From positions 1 through 36,527 of IMG/VR virus record IMGVR_UViG_3300025289_000070: a DNA stretch of 36,527 nt, one strand, 5' to 3'. Numbering within the stretch: position 1 is the first letter of the stretch; the number at the start of each line of letters is the position of its first letter. The DNA is from a virus. The translations under genes were made by a program, and so were the position numbers. Positions 9,394-16,504 of the stretch are shown here, in pieces. The notes under the pieces were generated by a model. It had not been told where the DNA came from. It worked only from the letters and a program-made list of their open reading frames with translations, and made no database searches.

Positions 9394-9636
9394 ATGATTT
9401 TAGCACCCAAAACATCAACAGGATTATTTAGGATAAGAGTTAAGGGCAGTGAGTATGAAATAGACCAAAGTCAGCTTAAAAAATTGGCTGATGTGGTTAA
9501 AATAAAAACAATTGTCAATACTTTTTTAATTAGTAAAGGATTCCAAATAGATGTTTATTACAATCCGCCAGTAATAATGTGTTGGATTGGTTCTATAAGC
9601 GAACCAATACCAAATGAATGGTGGATTACTGAATAA
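9394..9636 (+). CDS. Small hypothetical protein in fibre operon
   Basis: An 80-residue protein starting at ATG 9394 just after the long fibre gene's stop; an in-frame upstream ATG at 9367 lies within that gene and is less likely. It begins with MILAPKTSTG and ends with a Trp-rich PNEWWITE tail. No motif was recognised. Its stop codon directly abuts the next ATG (TAAATG), so it is co-translated with the lectin-like protein. A small virion or chaperone role is possible but unsupported. Confidence 0.55.
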   Translation: MILAPKTSTGLFRIRVKGSEYEIDQSQLKKLADVVKIKTIVNTFLISKGFQIDVYYNPPVIMCWIGSISEPIPNEWWITE

Positions 9637-10320
9637 ATGGCAAGAATTATAGATGAAAATTTAGAAGGCACAGGTTATGAGGAAACTTGGACTGAAGTCG
9701 TAGATACCGGATGCACACTGGATGAAGATGCCGCTATTCCGGGGACTCCGCCTACGGGCGCAGGCAGTCAATGTTTGAAAGCGATTACTCTTAATGCGAC
9801 TAATGACCTTGCCTATGCCCAGCAAATTTTAACAAATATGAATATTGCTTATATAAGGTTTTATATTTATTGCGACCAAGAAGGGTTGGCAAATGACAAT
9901 CTACTTAGAACTACTTATATTTTAAACTCTGCAGGCACAACTGTTTGTGGAGTATATCTTACGCAGACAAGCGGTGTGCTTTACTTAAAATTTATTTATT
10001 ATTCTGGAGGAGCATTCGTTACTGCTCCTGCCAGTTTTACTTTTTCTCTTAATACTCATTATAGGATTGAATATAGATATGATGTTGCGAATATGTTATG
10101 GGAGTGGAGAGTTGACGGCATTACTCAAGATAGTGGTTCTTTGACTTCTGCTACTCGGATTCCAAATAGATTAAGGACTGGCATCTGGTTTAATAATGGC
10201 GGCGCTCAATCTACTTTATATACTGACCTTGTGGTTTGGGATGATGCTAATTGGGTGGGGGCTGAATCTGAGAAACCATCTATAATAAGAAAAATAAGAG
10301 GCAGAGGAATATCAAGATGA
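9637..10320 (+). CDS. Concanavalin/LamG-like lectin-domain virion protein
   Basis: A 227-residue protein. Alternating beta strands with AYIRFYIYCD, HYRIEYRYD and WEWRVDG segments, followed by a TRIPNRLRTGIWF strand and an aromatic DLVVWDDANW near the end, match the layout of concanavalin A-like jelly-roll domains (LamG/polysaccharide-lyase-like heparin-binding type) used by phages for host glycan recognition. The last 15 residues are basic. It starts immediately after the previous stop and overlaps the next ATG by four bases (ATGA). Glycan binding is inferred from fold resemblance only. Confidence 0.6.
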   Translation: MARIIDENLEGTGYEETWTEVVDTGCTLDEDAAIPGTPPTGAGSQCLKAITLNATNDLAYAQQILTNMNIAYIRFYIYCDQEGLANDNLLRTTYILNSAGTTVCGVYLTQTSGVLYLKFIYYSGGAFVTAPASFTFSLNTHYRIEYRYDVANMLWEWRVDGITQDSGSLTSATRIPNRLRTGIWFNNGGAQSTLYTDLVVWDDANWVGAESEKPSIIRKIRGRGISR

Positions 10321-10517
10321 AATACTTACCATTAATTTTAATAATAATCGGCATAATCTTATCTATGATTATCGGTAATTTTATTGTTCAACAATATGCT
10401 CAATATAAGCAATTCAAAAAAGATTTTGAAGAATTTCGGCAAGCGACTATTCAGCAAGTTAGCATTAACACTCAAAATATCGGAGCAATAGTTAATTTTA
10501 TAAATACAAAAAAATGA
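10317..10517 (+). CDS. Single-TM coiled-coil protein, lysis-cassette member
   Basis: A 66-residue protein with an N-terminal hydrophobic segment at about residues 4-27 followed by a Gln/Lys/Phe-rich amphipathic helix. It is ATGA-coupled to genes on both sides and directly precedes another small membrane protein and the endolysin gene. The layout resembles a holin, antiholin or spanin-like component, but there is no sequence signature to choose among these. Confidence 0.5.
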   Translation: MKYLPLILIIIGIILSMIIGNFIVQQYAQYKQFKKDFEEFRQATIQQVSINTQNIGAIVNFINTKK

Positions 10518-10786
10518 ACGAAATTACCACGCTTATAGATTTTATTCAAAATATCGGCTTTGTCGGCTTGCTTATAATTTTGGCTATTCCAAGTTTGCGA
10601 AAAAAGATTTTTAATGGAGAGGGAAAAATTATAACTGATATTCGGGATAATCACCTTCACGAAATCAAAGAAATTTTGAAAGAAACTAAAGACGACCAAA
10701 AATCTTGCCATATACGCATAGAAGAAAAATTAGAAGATATTAAGGAGCATTTAATTTATTTGAAAGCAAAACAAAATGGAAAATAA
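10514..10786 (+). CDS. Holin/haemolysin-XhlA-like small membrane protein
   Basis: A 90-residue protein. A hydrophobic segment at about residues 14-28 is followed by a charged amphipathic helix with one Cys and many Lys/Glu to the C-terminus. This one-segment-plus-helix plan is found in XhlA-type and other small holins. It overlaps the preceding gene by four bases and the endolysin start by eleven, so lysis proteins are translationally coupled. Assignment rests on topology and neighbourhood. Confidence 0.5.
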   Translation: MNEITTLIDFIQNIGFVGLLIILAIPSLRKKIFNGEGKIITDIRDNHLHEIKEILKETKDDQKSCHIRIEEKLEDIKEHLIYLKAKQNGK

Positions 10787-12080
10787 AATTAAAGGCGGAT
10801 TGAATTATGTCAGTCCGACAATAAGAGATTTCAAATACTCTCAATCATTCGGAGCGGTTGATTTATCGCAGTTGCCGAAAGATGGAATAGGCAGAAAACC
10901 GACTAAAATACTTAATCAATTTTCAAGTGATTTTTGCACTTCTTTTGGCTCAGCGGCAATGCGAAGTTTTACAGAAGGAGTAGATTTAGACCCATTCTGG
11001 ATATGGGCAAAAGCCGCTCAAATAAGAGGAGATTGGAAACAATGGGGATTGACTTTACCGGAGATTGTTGATGTTTTGCGTAAATATGGCATACTTGAAG
11101 AAGCGGAACAGCCATTCAATCTTCTTTCAAAAGACAGAGATTTTCTCGCCCAGTATTCTAATTATCCAGATTTAACAGAAAAAGCGAAAAAGCATATTGG
11201 CGGAGCAAGATTTTGGGTTGATGGTCCGTATACTTTCTTTGATAATTGTCGTTCAGTTTTATGGCAGAATAGATTGGATAATCTTGTTATATTGGTTGGA
11301 GCGGAATGGCACGAAGAATGGTCGCTTGCCAGCAATGGAATAATTACAGTTCAAAATTACAATCCAAAAAGCCAATGGTTCGGACACGCTTTTGTTTTTA
11401 TAGATTTCAAACAAATAAACGGAGAGGATTTCTTAATCGCTCAACTTTCAAATGGAGAAGAGTTTGGAGATAAAGGATTATTTTATTTCAGCAGAGAAGT
11501 TGTTAATTCAAACGCATTTAGATTTGGCGGAGTAGTGGTAAAGGATTACGACCCAGAACTTGCGAAAAAACAATGGAACATTATGGCAAAGATTTTAGAT
11601 TTAATATATAGAATTGTAAAACTAATGAAAGAAGGAAAAAAAGAGGAAACTCCTGATATTGAAGAATTTCTCGTTGAAGAAGCGGTTAAAACACCTGAAA
11701 AGGTTTCAAGAATTAAAGATTGGGCGAAAGCGATTGAAATAGAAGAATCAAGTAAACCGCCAAAGAGTTCAGACAGAAATAGAAGAAACAATAATTGCGG
11801 CAATCTTAAAGCATCAAATTTAATTCAATCGTTTGAAGGTTATCTTTCAAAAGATTTAGATAATTTTGCCATATTCAAAGATTATAATTCTGGATTTAAC
11901 GCTTTATGTAAATTTTTAACTTTGGCGGCGGAAAACAAATTAGTTCCTTATAAGAACGCCAGAACGCTTTATCAATTTACAAAAGTATATGCTGAACCGC
12001 CAAATGATAATTATGTCAAAAATGTCGCTCTTGCTTTGAAGGTAATAAATATAAATGCTGATATTTCAACTTTACTATGA
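10776..12080 (+). CDS. Endolysin candidate: papain-like peptidase plus RNNNxGNL domain
   Basis: A 434-residue protein of two modules. Residues about 10-255 look like a C1-type papain-fold cysteine peptidase: QFSSDFCTSFGSA places the nucleophile at Cys54, GHAFVF places His204, and LSNGEEFGDKG supplies a candidate Asn226. Residues about 335-430 begin with RNNNCGNL, like the RNNNPGNL start of a lysozyme-like or virion-hydrolase domain, and continue with FAIFKDYNSGFNAL. Together they would cut peptide cross-links and glycan. Cys replaces the usual Pro in the GNL motif. The gene follows two small TM proteins and is ATGA-coupled to a 27-codon TM peptide, supporting a lysis function; a structural or inactive role is the alternative. 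Confidence 0.6.
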   Translation: MENKIKGGLNYVSPTIRDFKYSQSFGAVDLSQLPKDGIGRKPTKILNQFSSDFCTSFGSAAMRSFTEGVDLDPFWIWAKAAQIRGDWKQWGLTLPEIVDVLRKYGILEEAEQPFNLLSKDRDFLAQYSNYPDLTEKAKKHIGGARFWVDGPYTFFDNCRSVLWQNRLDNLVILVGAEWHEEWSLASNGIITVQNYNPKSQWFGHAFVFIDFKQINGEDFLIAQLSNGEEFGDKGLFYFSREVVNSNAFRFGGVVVKDYDPELAKKQWNIMAKILDLIYRIVKLMKEGKKEETPDIEEFLVEEAVKTPEKVSRIKDWAKAIEIEESSKPPKSSDRNRRNNNCGNLKASNLIQSFEGYLSKDLDNFAIFKDYNSGFNALCKFLTLAAENKLVPYKNARTLYQFTKVYAEPPNDNYVKNVALALKVININADISTLL

Positions 12081-12160
12081 AAGACATTGTTTTTGCGATT
12101 ATTGTTTCAATTTTTTGGATAGTTATAGTTTCAATAGCAATGAAATTTATATGGGAATAA
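12077..12160 (+). CDS. 27-residue single-TM peptide overlapping endolysin stop
   Basis: ATG 12077 overlaps the endolysin stop in ATGA. The 27 codons encode MKD, then about 18 hydrophobic residues (Ile, Val, Phe, Trp), then MKFIWE, ending TAA at 12160. The HNH start at 12151 lies inside its 3' end in another frame. The tight coupling and ideal membrane-span length suggest a micro-holin or lysis peptide. It would be missed by standard length cut-offs. Confidence 0.5.
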   Translation: MKDIVFAIIVSIFWIVIVSIAMKFIWE

Positions 12161-12519
12161 TAAATTATATTAAAGACAAATGGCGTGGAAGTGAATTGGG
12201 TGGAATAAAAAGAAGTTCAAAGTGGTCATCGGTCAGAAAACAATATCTTAAATTAAATCCTAATTGTGCCGTTTGCGGAAAGGAAAATAGATTTTTGAAA
12301 TCCAATGAGATACATCATTGTATTCCTATATTTTGGGATAAATCTTTAGAATTACAAGAATCAAACCTTATAACATTATGTCCTGAACATCATTTCTTAT
12401 TTGGGCATTTAATGGACTGGAAATCTTTTGCAAAAGATGTTAGGATTGATAGTGAAATATGGAAGAAAAAAATACAAGACAGACCAAAGAAAAATGTAAT
12501 TTCTGTAATAAATTTATAA
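12151..12519 (+). CDS. HNH endonuclease (classical C2-HH-H type)
   Basis: A 122-residue protein starting at ATG 12151. The in-frame sequence further upstream reads the TM-peptide region in a non-coding frame and is rejected. It has WSSVRKQYLKLNPNCAVCG, then EIHHCIPIFWDKS, then LITLCPEHHFLFGHL, the full Zn-bound HNH signature including the LFGH ending common in phage HNH nucleases. No NUMOD3 repeat is present. It overlaps the TM peptide by ten bases and the next HNH gene by 61. It probably arrived by homing next to the lysis cassette; a packaging-associated HNH is less likely because terminase is far away. Confidence 0.8.
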   Translation: MGIINYIKDKWRGSELGGIKRSSKWSSVRKQYLKLNPNCAVCGKENRFLKSNEIHHCIPIFWDKSLELQESNLITLCPEHHFLFGHLMDWKSFAKDVRIDSEIWKKKIQDRPKKNVISVINL

Positions 12520-13085
12520 GGTTTGATAATAAAATTGGCGTATGTCGTAATCATAGGTTGTTATCTTTAATATTTCGTCAACAAAACAGAGACAATTATC
12601 ATAATAATATAGAAGAAAATAGAAGAAAAAATAGAGAATACGCAAAAAAGTTTAGAAAAAAGAAACAAATTTATGATAAAAATTATCGTAAATTAAATGG
12701 GAAAAAAATTGATACGAGAATTAAAAAATGGAGAAAAGAACGAAAAAAATATGACTCACTTTTCAAACTGAAATTTCTTCTTCAATCTCGTATTAACCAT
12801 ATTTATTGTGCTCTTAAATATAAAAAGAAAAATAGAACAATGGAATTAGTTGGATGTGATTTACAAACATTAAAAGAATATATTGAAAAACAATTTAAAG
12901 AAGGAATGACTTGGGAAAATCACGGATTTTATGGGTGGCATATAGACCATATAATTCCATTAGGAACAGCCAAAACCGAAGAAGAAATGATTAAACTTTG
13001 TCACTATACAAATCTTCAACCATTATGGGCATTAGAAAATTTAAGAAAAAGTAAAAAAATAATGAAGATTGAAAATCGTCCTTAG
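12459..13085 (+). CDS. HNH endonuclease with N-terminal zinc knuckle
   Basis: A 208-residue basic protein. Residues 13-30 form a CxxC...CxxH knuckle (CNFC, VCRNH), which supports the start at 12459 despite the 61-base overlap with the preceding HNH gene. A long Arg/Lys/Asn-rich helix follows. The C-terminal nuclease has WHIDHIIPLG and LCHYTNLQPLWALENLRKS, the IDHIIP-type HNH family seen in many phage homing enzymes. It is unrelated in sequence to the NUMOD3-HNH copies around it, so at least two nuclease lineages are present. Confidence 0.8.
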   Translation: MEEKNTRQTKEKCNFCNKFIRFDNKIGVCRNHRLLSLIFRQQNRDNYHNNIEENRRKNREYAKKFRKKKQIYDKNYRKLNGKKIDTRIKKWRKERKKYDSLFKLKFLLQSRINHIYCALKYKKKNRTMELVGCDLQTLKEYIEKQFKEGMTWENHGFYGWHIDHIIPLGTAKTEEEMIKLCHYTNLQPLWALENLRKSKKIMKIENRP

Positions 13086-13106
13086 TAGTTTATCCCCAAT
13101 TTGGGA

Positions 13107-13141
13107 TTGAAAGGTCGCAAAAAACAAGATATAATTAAAAT
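13107..13141 (+). promoter_or_regulatory. Leaderless promoter upstream of HNH gene
   Basis: TTGAAA (13107-13112), 17-base spacer, TATAAT (13130-13135), then six bases to ATG 13142. The recurrent octamer AAAGGTCG (13110-13117) overlaps the -35 box. Confidence 0.6.
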
Positions 13142-13669
13142 ATGGGAAGATTAAAAGGTGGAATACCTTGGAATAAAAATAAAAAGGGATTACAAATTGG
13201 TAGAAAAATAACTGATAAAGAAAAAGAAAATCTTAGAAAAAGAATGAAAGAAAATAATCCTATGAAAAATCCTGAAATTGTTGATAAGGTTAAAAAAAAA
13301 TTATTAGGAAGAAAATTACCACTTGATGTAATTGAAAAATTAAAAGGACGAAAGCCGTGGAATAAAAATTTAAAAGGATATATGGCTGGTGAAAAACATT
13401 ATAACTGGCAAAGTGGTAAATCTTTTGAACCTTATGGATTAGAATTCAATAAAGATTTAAAAGAAGTAATCAGAAATAGAGATAGGAGAAAATGTTTTAT
13501 TTGTGAAAAAACAGAATTGGAAAATAATAAAAAGTTAGATTGTCATCATATAGATTATAATAAAAGAAATAGTAATCCTAATAATTTAATTTCTTTATGT
13601 AGAAGTTGTCATATAAAAACGAACAATAAAAAAGAAAATTGGAGAAATTTTTTTAAAATTTATAAATAA
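13142..13669 (+). CDS. NUMOD3-HNH homing endonuclease
   Basis: A 175-residue protein. Two PWNKN segments (GIPWNKNKKG, RKPWNKNLKG) and KIT/K-E-N-L-R-K repeats match NUMOD3-type DNA-binding units. The C-terminal nuclease carries RRKCFICEKTE, DCHHIDYNKRNSNPNNLI and LCRSCHIKTN, with both CxxC pairs and the HH/N/H residues intact. It stands alone behind its own promoter and is followed by the holin-like gene. The same nuclease subfamily (DYNKxNxNPNNLI) recurs at 14085. Confidence 0.85.
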   Translation: MGRLKGGIPWNKNKKGLQIGRKITDKEKENLRKRMKENNPMKNPEIVDKVKKKLLGRKLPLDVIEKLKGRKPWNKNLKGYMAGEKHYNWQSGKSFEPYGLEFNKDLKEVIRNRDRRKCFICEKTELENNKKLDCHHIDYNKRNSNPNNLISLCRSCHIKTNNKKENWRNFFKIYK

Positions 13670-13698
13670 AGGTCGTTAAATAATATAATTAAACTTAA

Positions 13699-13896
13699 AT
13701 GCAACGATATTCTACAGAACAAGCGGCGAACATAGCAGTTTTAATCGGTTTTGCTCTTAATTATTTTAACTTAAATATCAGTAGCGAAGAAACAACAGGA
13801 GTTATTTCAGCAGTAATGATTTTAGGCGGCATTGTTTATTCTTGGTATAAGCGCTATCAGAGAGGAGATATTTATTTATCAGGTATAAGAAAATAA
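13699..13896 (+). CDS. Holin-like protein (65 aa, two TM segments)
   Basis: A 65-residue protein with two hydrophobic segments at about residues 10-24 and 33-50 separated by a short polar SSEE loop, and a basic C-terminal tail (YKRYQRG). Size and topology match class II phage holins. TATAAT at 13684-13689 lies nine bases before ATG and AAAGGTCG at 13668-13675 lies upstream; no good -35 is visible. It sits between two homing-endonuclease genes. Confidence 0.6.
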   Translation: MQRYSTEQAANIAVLIGFALNYFNLNISSEETTGVISAVMILGGIVYSWYKRYQRGDIYLSGIRK

Positions 13897-14084
13897 AATT
13901 TGGCTGGGATGTGCGAGTTAATACGGCATTCTGGCAAAAATAGATATAGCAATTTTCAAAAAGACCAAAATTATATTATACTTTTATAAATTGTCTTTAT
14001 TTTGAAAATGTTGCGACAAGAAATTTTAATGGTTTCTTGTTTATATTTATTTTTATTTAAAATAAATATAAATAATAAACTATT
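13897..14084 (+). other. Non-coding stretch with three tandem hairpins
   Basis: No convincing ORF is present. Three consecutive stem-loops occur: an imperfect one pairing 13949-13965 with 13993-14014, a perfect 8-bp one (ACAAGAAA 14016-14023 with TTTCTTGT 14033-14040), and a perfect 12-bp one (14041-14052 with 14060-14071, 7-base loop) ending 13 bases before the HNH start. It could be a terminator plus leader for the HNH gene or the 5' part of a former intron. Confidence 0.5.
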
Positions 14085-14657
14085 ATGAAAAGGAGATTTA
14101 AGTATACAGAGGAAACAAGAAAGAAAATAAGTCAAATAATGATGGGGAATAGAAATGGTAAGAATAGTTTATTTCAAAAAGGGAATAAAATAAATGTAGG
14201 TAAAAAACGTTCCGAAGAAACAAAAAAGAAAATCAGTGAAGCAAATAAGGGTAAAAAGCGTTCAAAAGAATTCAAGAAAAGAATGAGTGAAATTCATAAG
14301 GGTAAAAAATTTTCTTCAAGATTAGGGATTAAACATTCAAAAGAAACAAGAAAAAAAATGAGTAAAGCTCGTAAGGGAGAAAAACATTGGAATTGGCAAG
14401 GCGGAATTTCATTTGAAGAATACGGGATAGATTGGACTGATGATTTAAAAGAAAGTATAAGAAAAAGAGATAATTATATTTGTAATTTATGTGGTATTCA
14501 TCAAGATGAATTAGATGGTCGCCATAAAAAATTAGATATTCATCATATTGATTATGATAAATATAATTTAAATCCGAATAATTTAATTACACTTTGTAGA
14601 AATTGTCATATGAAAACTAATTATAATAGAAAATATTGGATTGAAAAATTTGGATAA
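14085..14657 (+). CDS. NUMOD3-HNH homing endonuclease
   Basis: A 190-residue protein with four or more NUMOD3-like repeats of the KKRSEETKKKISEANKGKK type (residues about 10-105), each expected to place a helix on DNA. The nuclease domain contains DNYICNLCG, DIHHIDYDKYNLNPNNLI and LCRNCHMKTN with all Zn and catalytic positions present. It is preceded by tandem hairpins and followed, in the same reading frame after its TAA, by a coding remnant of another gene, so it appears to be inserted in or at the edge of an older gene. Confidence 0.85.
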   Translation: MKRRFKYTEETRKKISQIMMGNRNGKNSLFQKGNKINVGKKRSEETKKKISEANKGKKRSKEFKKRMSEIHKGKKFSSRLGIKHSKETRKKMSKARKGEKHWNWQGGISFEEYGIDWTDDLKESIRKRDNYICNLCGIHQDELDGRHKKLDIHHIDYDKYNLNPNNLITLCRNCHMKTNYNRKYWIEKFG

Positions 14658-14836
14658 TTGCGGCAAGAAACTTCGGTTTCTGCTTTGGGAGAGATTGATG
14701 ATTCTAAAACGAATCTTACTTTTGGAGAGTAGTCGCTTCAAAAGGACACATTACGCTGGTCGCAAGCCCAACAATGTCAGATTTGACTGACAGGGTTTAT
14801 GGAGAATTAGACTTTTCTCTTCAAAACATAAACTAA
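14658..14836 (+). pseudogene. C-terminal remnant of an interrupted gene (frameshifted)
   Basis: After the HNH stop, the same frame stays open from 14658 to a TAG at 14730-14732 (segment with SVSALGEIDDSKTNLTFG). A second frame is open from 14708 to TAA at 14834-14836 (VVASKGHITLVASPT, LTDRVYGELDFSLQ). Joining them with a single missing base near 14725 gives one natural-looking protein end of about 59 residues. There is no start codon in context. The parent protein was not recognised; the upstream part may have been lost or displaced by the HNH insertion. Confidence 0.45.
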
Positions 14837-14866
14837 AAAATCTCTTTCAAAGCAGGAATCTAAATT

Positions 14867-15400
14867 ATGATAAAATTTTTTATAATTTTACCAATAGTTT
14901 TTACAAATTTAATAAGTTTGCTTCCGGAAAAAGAAGTGATAATTCCAGAAAGGACGATTGTTTTTGAAGCGGAAATAACCGCTATAAACGCCCCTATACA
15001 GGGGTTTAAGCCGATAATGTGGGCTGATGAGAAGCCAAAATGTAAAATAGAAATAGAAGATAGAATTACGACTTGCGGCTATTTTGATAAAGAAAAATTT
15101 GATTGGTCTAAAATTAAGAATGAAGAAATTATAAAAAAACTTATTAAGTGTGAATCAAATTATCAAATAGTTAGTCGTCCAGATTCAGATGGAATAATAT
15201 CAGACGGAATACTTCAATTTCATAGAGGAAAAGACGATAAAATAGAAACTGGAACTTGGGGAGAATGGTCAAGAGAATCGGGAATACAAGGCGACCCGAT
15301 GAATCCAGAGAAAGCGATTGAAATGGCTGATTTTGCGATTGACCACGGAAAATTATCGCATTGGTCTTGCGCTTATATTACTGGATTATTGAAGAAATGA
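14867..15400 (+). CDS. Exported lysozyme/transglycosylase-like protein
   Basis: A 177-residue protein. A hydrophobic N-terminus (residues about 1-18) looks like a signal peptide or signal anchor. The C-terminal half has KLIKCESNYQ with the probable catalytic Glu, SDGILQF, GDPMNPEKAIEMADFAI and HWSCA, the layout of small SLT/lysozyme-like domains common in Patescibacteria and their viruses. It would cleave peptidoglycan in the periplasm or wall. It lies apart from the peptidase-type endolysin, so the window may encode two lytic enzymes. An AGGA sits 10-13 bases before ATG. Confidence 0.6.
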   Translation: MIKFFIILPIVFTNLISLLPEKEVIIPERTIVFEAEITAINAPIQGFKPIMWADEKPKCKIEIEDRITTCGYFDKEKFDWSKIKNEEIIKKLIKCESNYQIVSRPDSDGIISDGILQFHRGKDDKIETGTWGEWSRESGIQGDPMNPEKAIEMADFAIDHGKLSHWSCAYITGLLKK

Positions 15401-15432
15401 AAAGAAGTCGCACTACAATCGTTTTATAGCCG

Positions 15433-15470
15433 TTGACAACGACTATCAACATAATGTATAATTAGGGGGT
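15433..15470 (+). promoter_or_regulatory. Strong promoter with palindromic -35 region
   Basis: TTGACA (15433-15438), 18-base spacer, TATAAT (15457-15462), ATG at 15471. The -35 box is centred in a perfect CGTTG-A-CAACG palindrome, a possible operator. Predicted transcripts start at or within a base or two of ATG. Confidence 0.65.
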
Positions 15471-15644
15471 ATGAAACAGGAAATAGACGGCAAAGTATCC
15501 CAAAAACGATGTATAGAATGCCGACGGAGGTTCGGCAAATCTAAAATGTTTTGGAAAAGGAAATTTTGTTCTGAAAAATGTCGCAATAAAGCACATAAAA
15601 ATAGAGTTAAAATAGCTTATGAGGAATATAAAAAAAGAATTTAA
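15471..15644 (+). CDS. Small zinc-ribbon protein (57 aa)
   Basis: A 57-codon gene right after a consensus promoter. CIEC at residues 14-17 and CSEKC at 33-37 form a CxxC...CxxxC zinc ribbon, with the FCSEKCRNKAHKN ending typical of short treble-clef or ribbon proteins; the remainder is strongly basic. It probably binds nucleic acid, or resembles the N-terminal Zn ribbons of HNH proteins elsewhere in the window. Three bases separate it from the next ATG. Confidence 0.65.
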   Translation: MKQEIDGKVSQKRCIECRRRFGKSKMFWKRKFCSEKCRNKAHKNRVKIAYEEYKKRI

Positions 15645-15647
15645 AAT

Positions 15648-16154
15648 ATGAAATATTTAAAGTATTTAAAATATATATTAAAACATAAATGGTATGTAAT
15701 GATTGAGTGCTTTAAAAATGGCTTGATTTGGAGAGGATTGATGCATGATTTAAGTAAATTTCTGCCAAGTGAGTTTATTCCTTATGCGAATTTCTTTTAT
15801 GGGAATAATAAAGATATTAAAAGGGGTAGAAATTCAACTGGATATTACAAGCCGACTGACACAGGTGATAAAAAGTTTGATTTTGCTTGGCTTTTACACC
15901 AAAAAAGAAATAGACACCATTGGCAATGGTGGATTTTACCGGAAGATAAGGGTGGAGTTAAAATATTATCCATACCAGAACCTTATTTAACCGAAATGCT
16001 TTGCGATTGGATAGGAGCAGGAAAAGCACAAGGACATTTTTCTCCGAAAGATGATTATTTATTAGAAACAAGAAATTGGTGGAATGCAAATAATCATAAA
16101 ATGCAATTACATCAAAATACAAGATTATATTATGAAAGAATTTTGAAATTATAA
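15648..16154 (+). CDS. DUF5662-like HD-type protein
   Basis: A 168-residue protein. Key visible elements are HKWYVM, GLMHDLSKF (an HD pair followed by SK), FAWLLHQKRNRHHWQWWI and EMLCDWIGAGKA. These match my memory of DUF5662, a phage-borne family with an HD-like metal-binding core; a phosphohydrolase role for that family is conjecture. It shares the promoter at 15433 with the zinc-ribbon gene. A shorter overlapping frame inside it is a shadow. Confidence 0.55.
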   Translation: MKYLKYLKYILKHKWYVMIECFKNGLIWRGLMHDLSKFLPSEFIPYANFFYGNNKDIKRGRNSTGYYKPTDTGDKKFDFAWLLHQKRNRHHWQWWILPEDKGGVKILSIPEPYLTEMLCDWIGAGKAQGHFSPKDDYLLETRNWWNANNHKMQLHQNTRLYYERILKL

Positions 16155-16186
16155 ATTAAAAGCAAGAAGCACATTAAAAACTAAAT

Positions 16187-16204
16187 ATGAAAGGAGGTGC
16201 GATA
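16187..16204 (+). promoter_or_regulatory. Consensus Shine-Dalgarno inside a seven-codon mini-ORF
   Basis: AAAGGAGGTGCGAT ends directly before ATG 16204. It is itself the body of a mini-ORF (ATG at 16187, seven codons, stop overlapping the next gene). This is the strongest ribosome site in the window, contrasting with its neighbours. Confidence 0.55.
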
Positions 16205-16365
16205 TGTTAATTGCTTGGTGTAGGAAAAAACACAAGAAAATACCAAATGGGAAAGTAGACCATTGGTGTATGCGGGTTTATTGTCGGCATTTGAAATTCA
16301 AAACAGAGAGGAGGCGCTATGGAAAAGTTAAGAGTGGTTCTGGCAATAATTTGCCCTTCGTGTAA
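16204..16365 (+). CDS. Small Cys/His-rich basic protein (53 aa)
   Basis: A 53-codon ORF behind a consensus Shine-Dalgarno. It contains WCRKKHKK, DHWCMRVYC and CRHLKF, giving three Cys and several His that could bind zinc, and then a basic tail. The last 47 bases overlap the next gene in another frame, so the tail beyond about residue 38 may be unconstrained. Function unknown. Confidence 0.45.
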   Translation: MLIAWCRKKHKKIPNGKVDHWCMRVYCRHLKFKTERRRYGKVKSGSGNNLPFV

Positions 16366-16504
16366 AAGGGTAAAAAAGAACAAGGAATGGATTTATTTGA
16401 CGGCGGCAGATTGGCTACGAATACGGCAAAAGTATGTCATAGATGAAAGCCAATCTTTTTGCCCTGATTGTCAAAAATTGGGAGGTGGTGATTATGCTAT
16501 TTAG
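16319..16504 (+). CDS. Small zinc-ribbon protein (61 aa)
   Basis: A 61-residue protein with CPSC at residues 12-15 and CPDC at about 48-51 flanking a helical EWIYLTAADWLRIRQKY segment, the usual spacing of a two-knuckle zinc ribbon. A strong GAGGAGG site precedes ATG by five to six bases. The stop overlaps the next gene's start region by 11 bases. Likely a nucleic-acid or protein adaptor; no known family was identified. Confidence 0.6.
   Translation: MEKLRVVLAIICPSCKRVKKNKEWIYLTAADWLRIRQKYVIDESQSFCPDCQKLGGGDYAI

Noticed and set aside
13110-13117. AAAGGTCG as a Shine-Dalgarno site
   Set aside because: It lies 17-24 bases from start codons, too far for normal ribosome positioning.
13930-13950. 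AGATATAG-like word hinting at a group I intron P7
   Set aside because: It lies at the 5' side, lacks the matching P7/P3 partner sequences and a 3' guanosine boundary could not be placed.
15769-15990. A 73-codon + frame inside the DUF5662-like gene
   Set aside because: It is an alternate-frame shadow without its own start signals.
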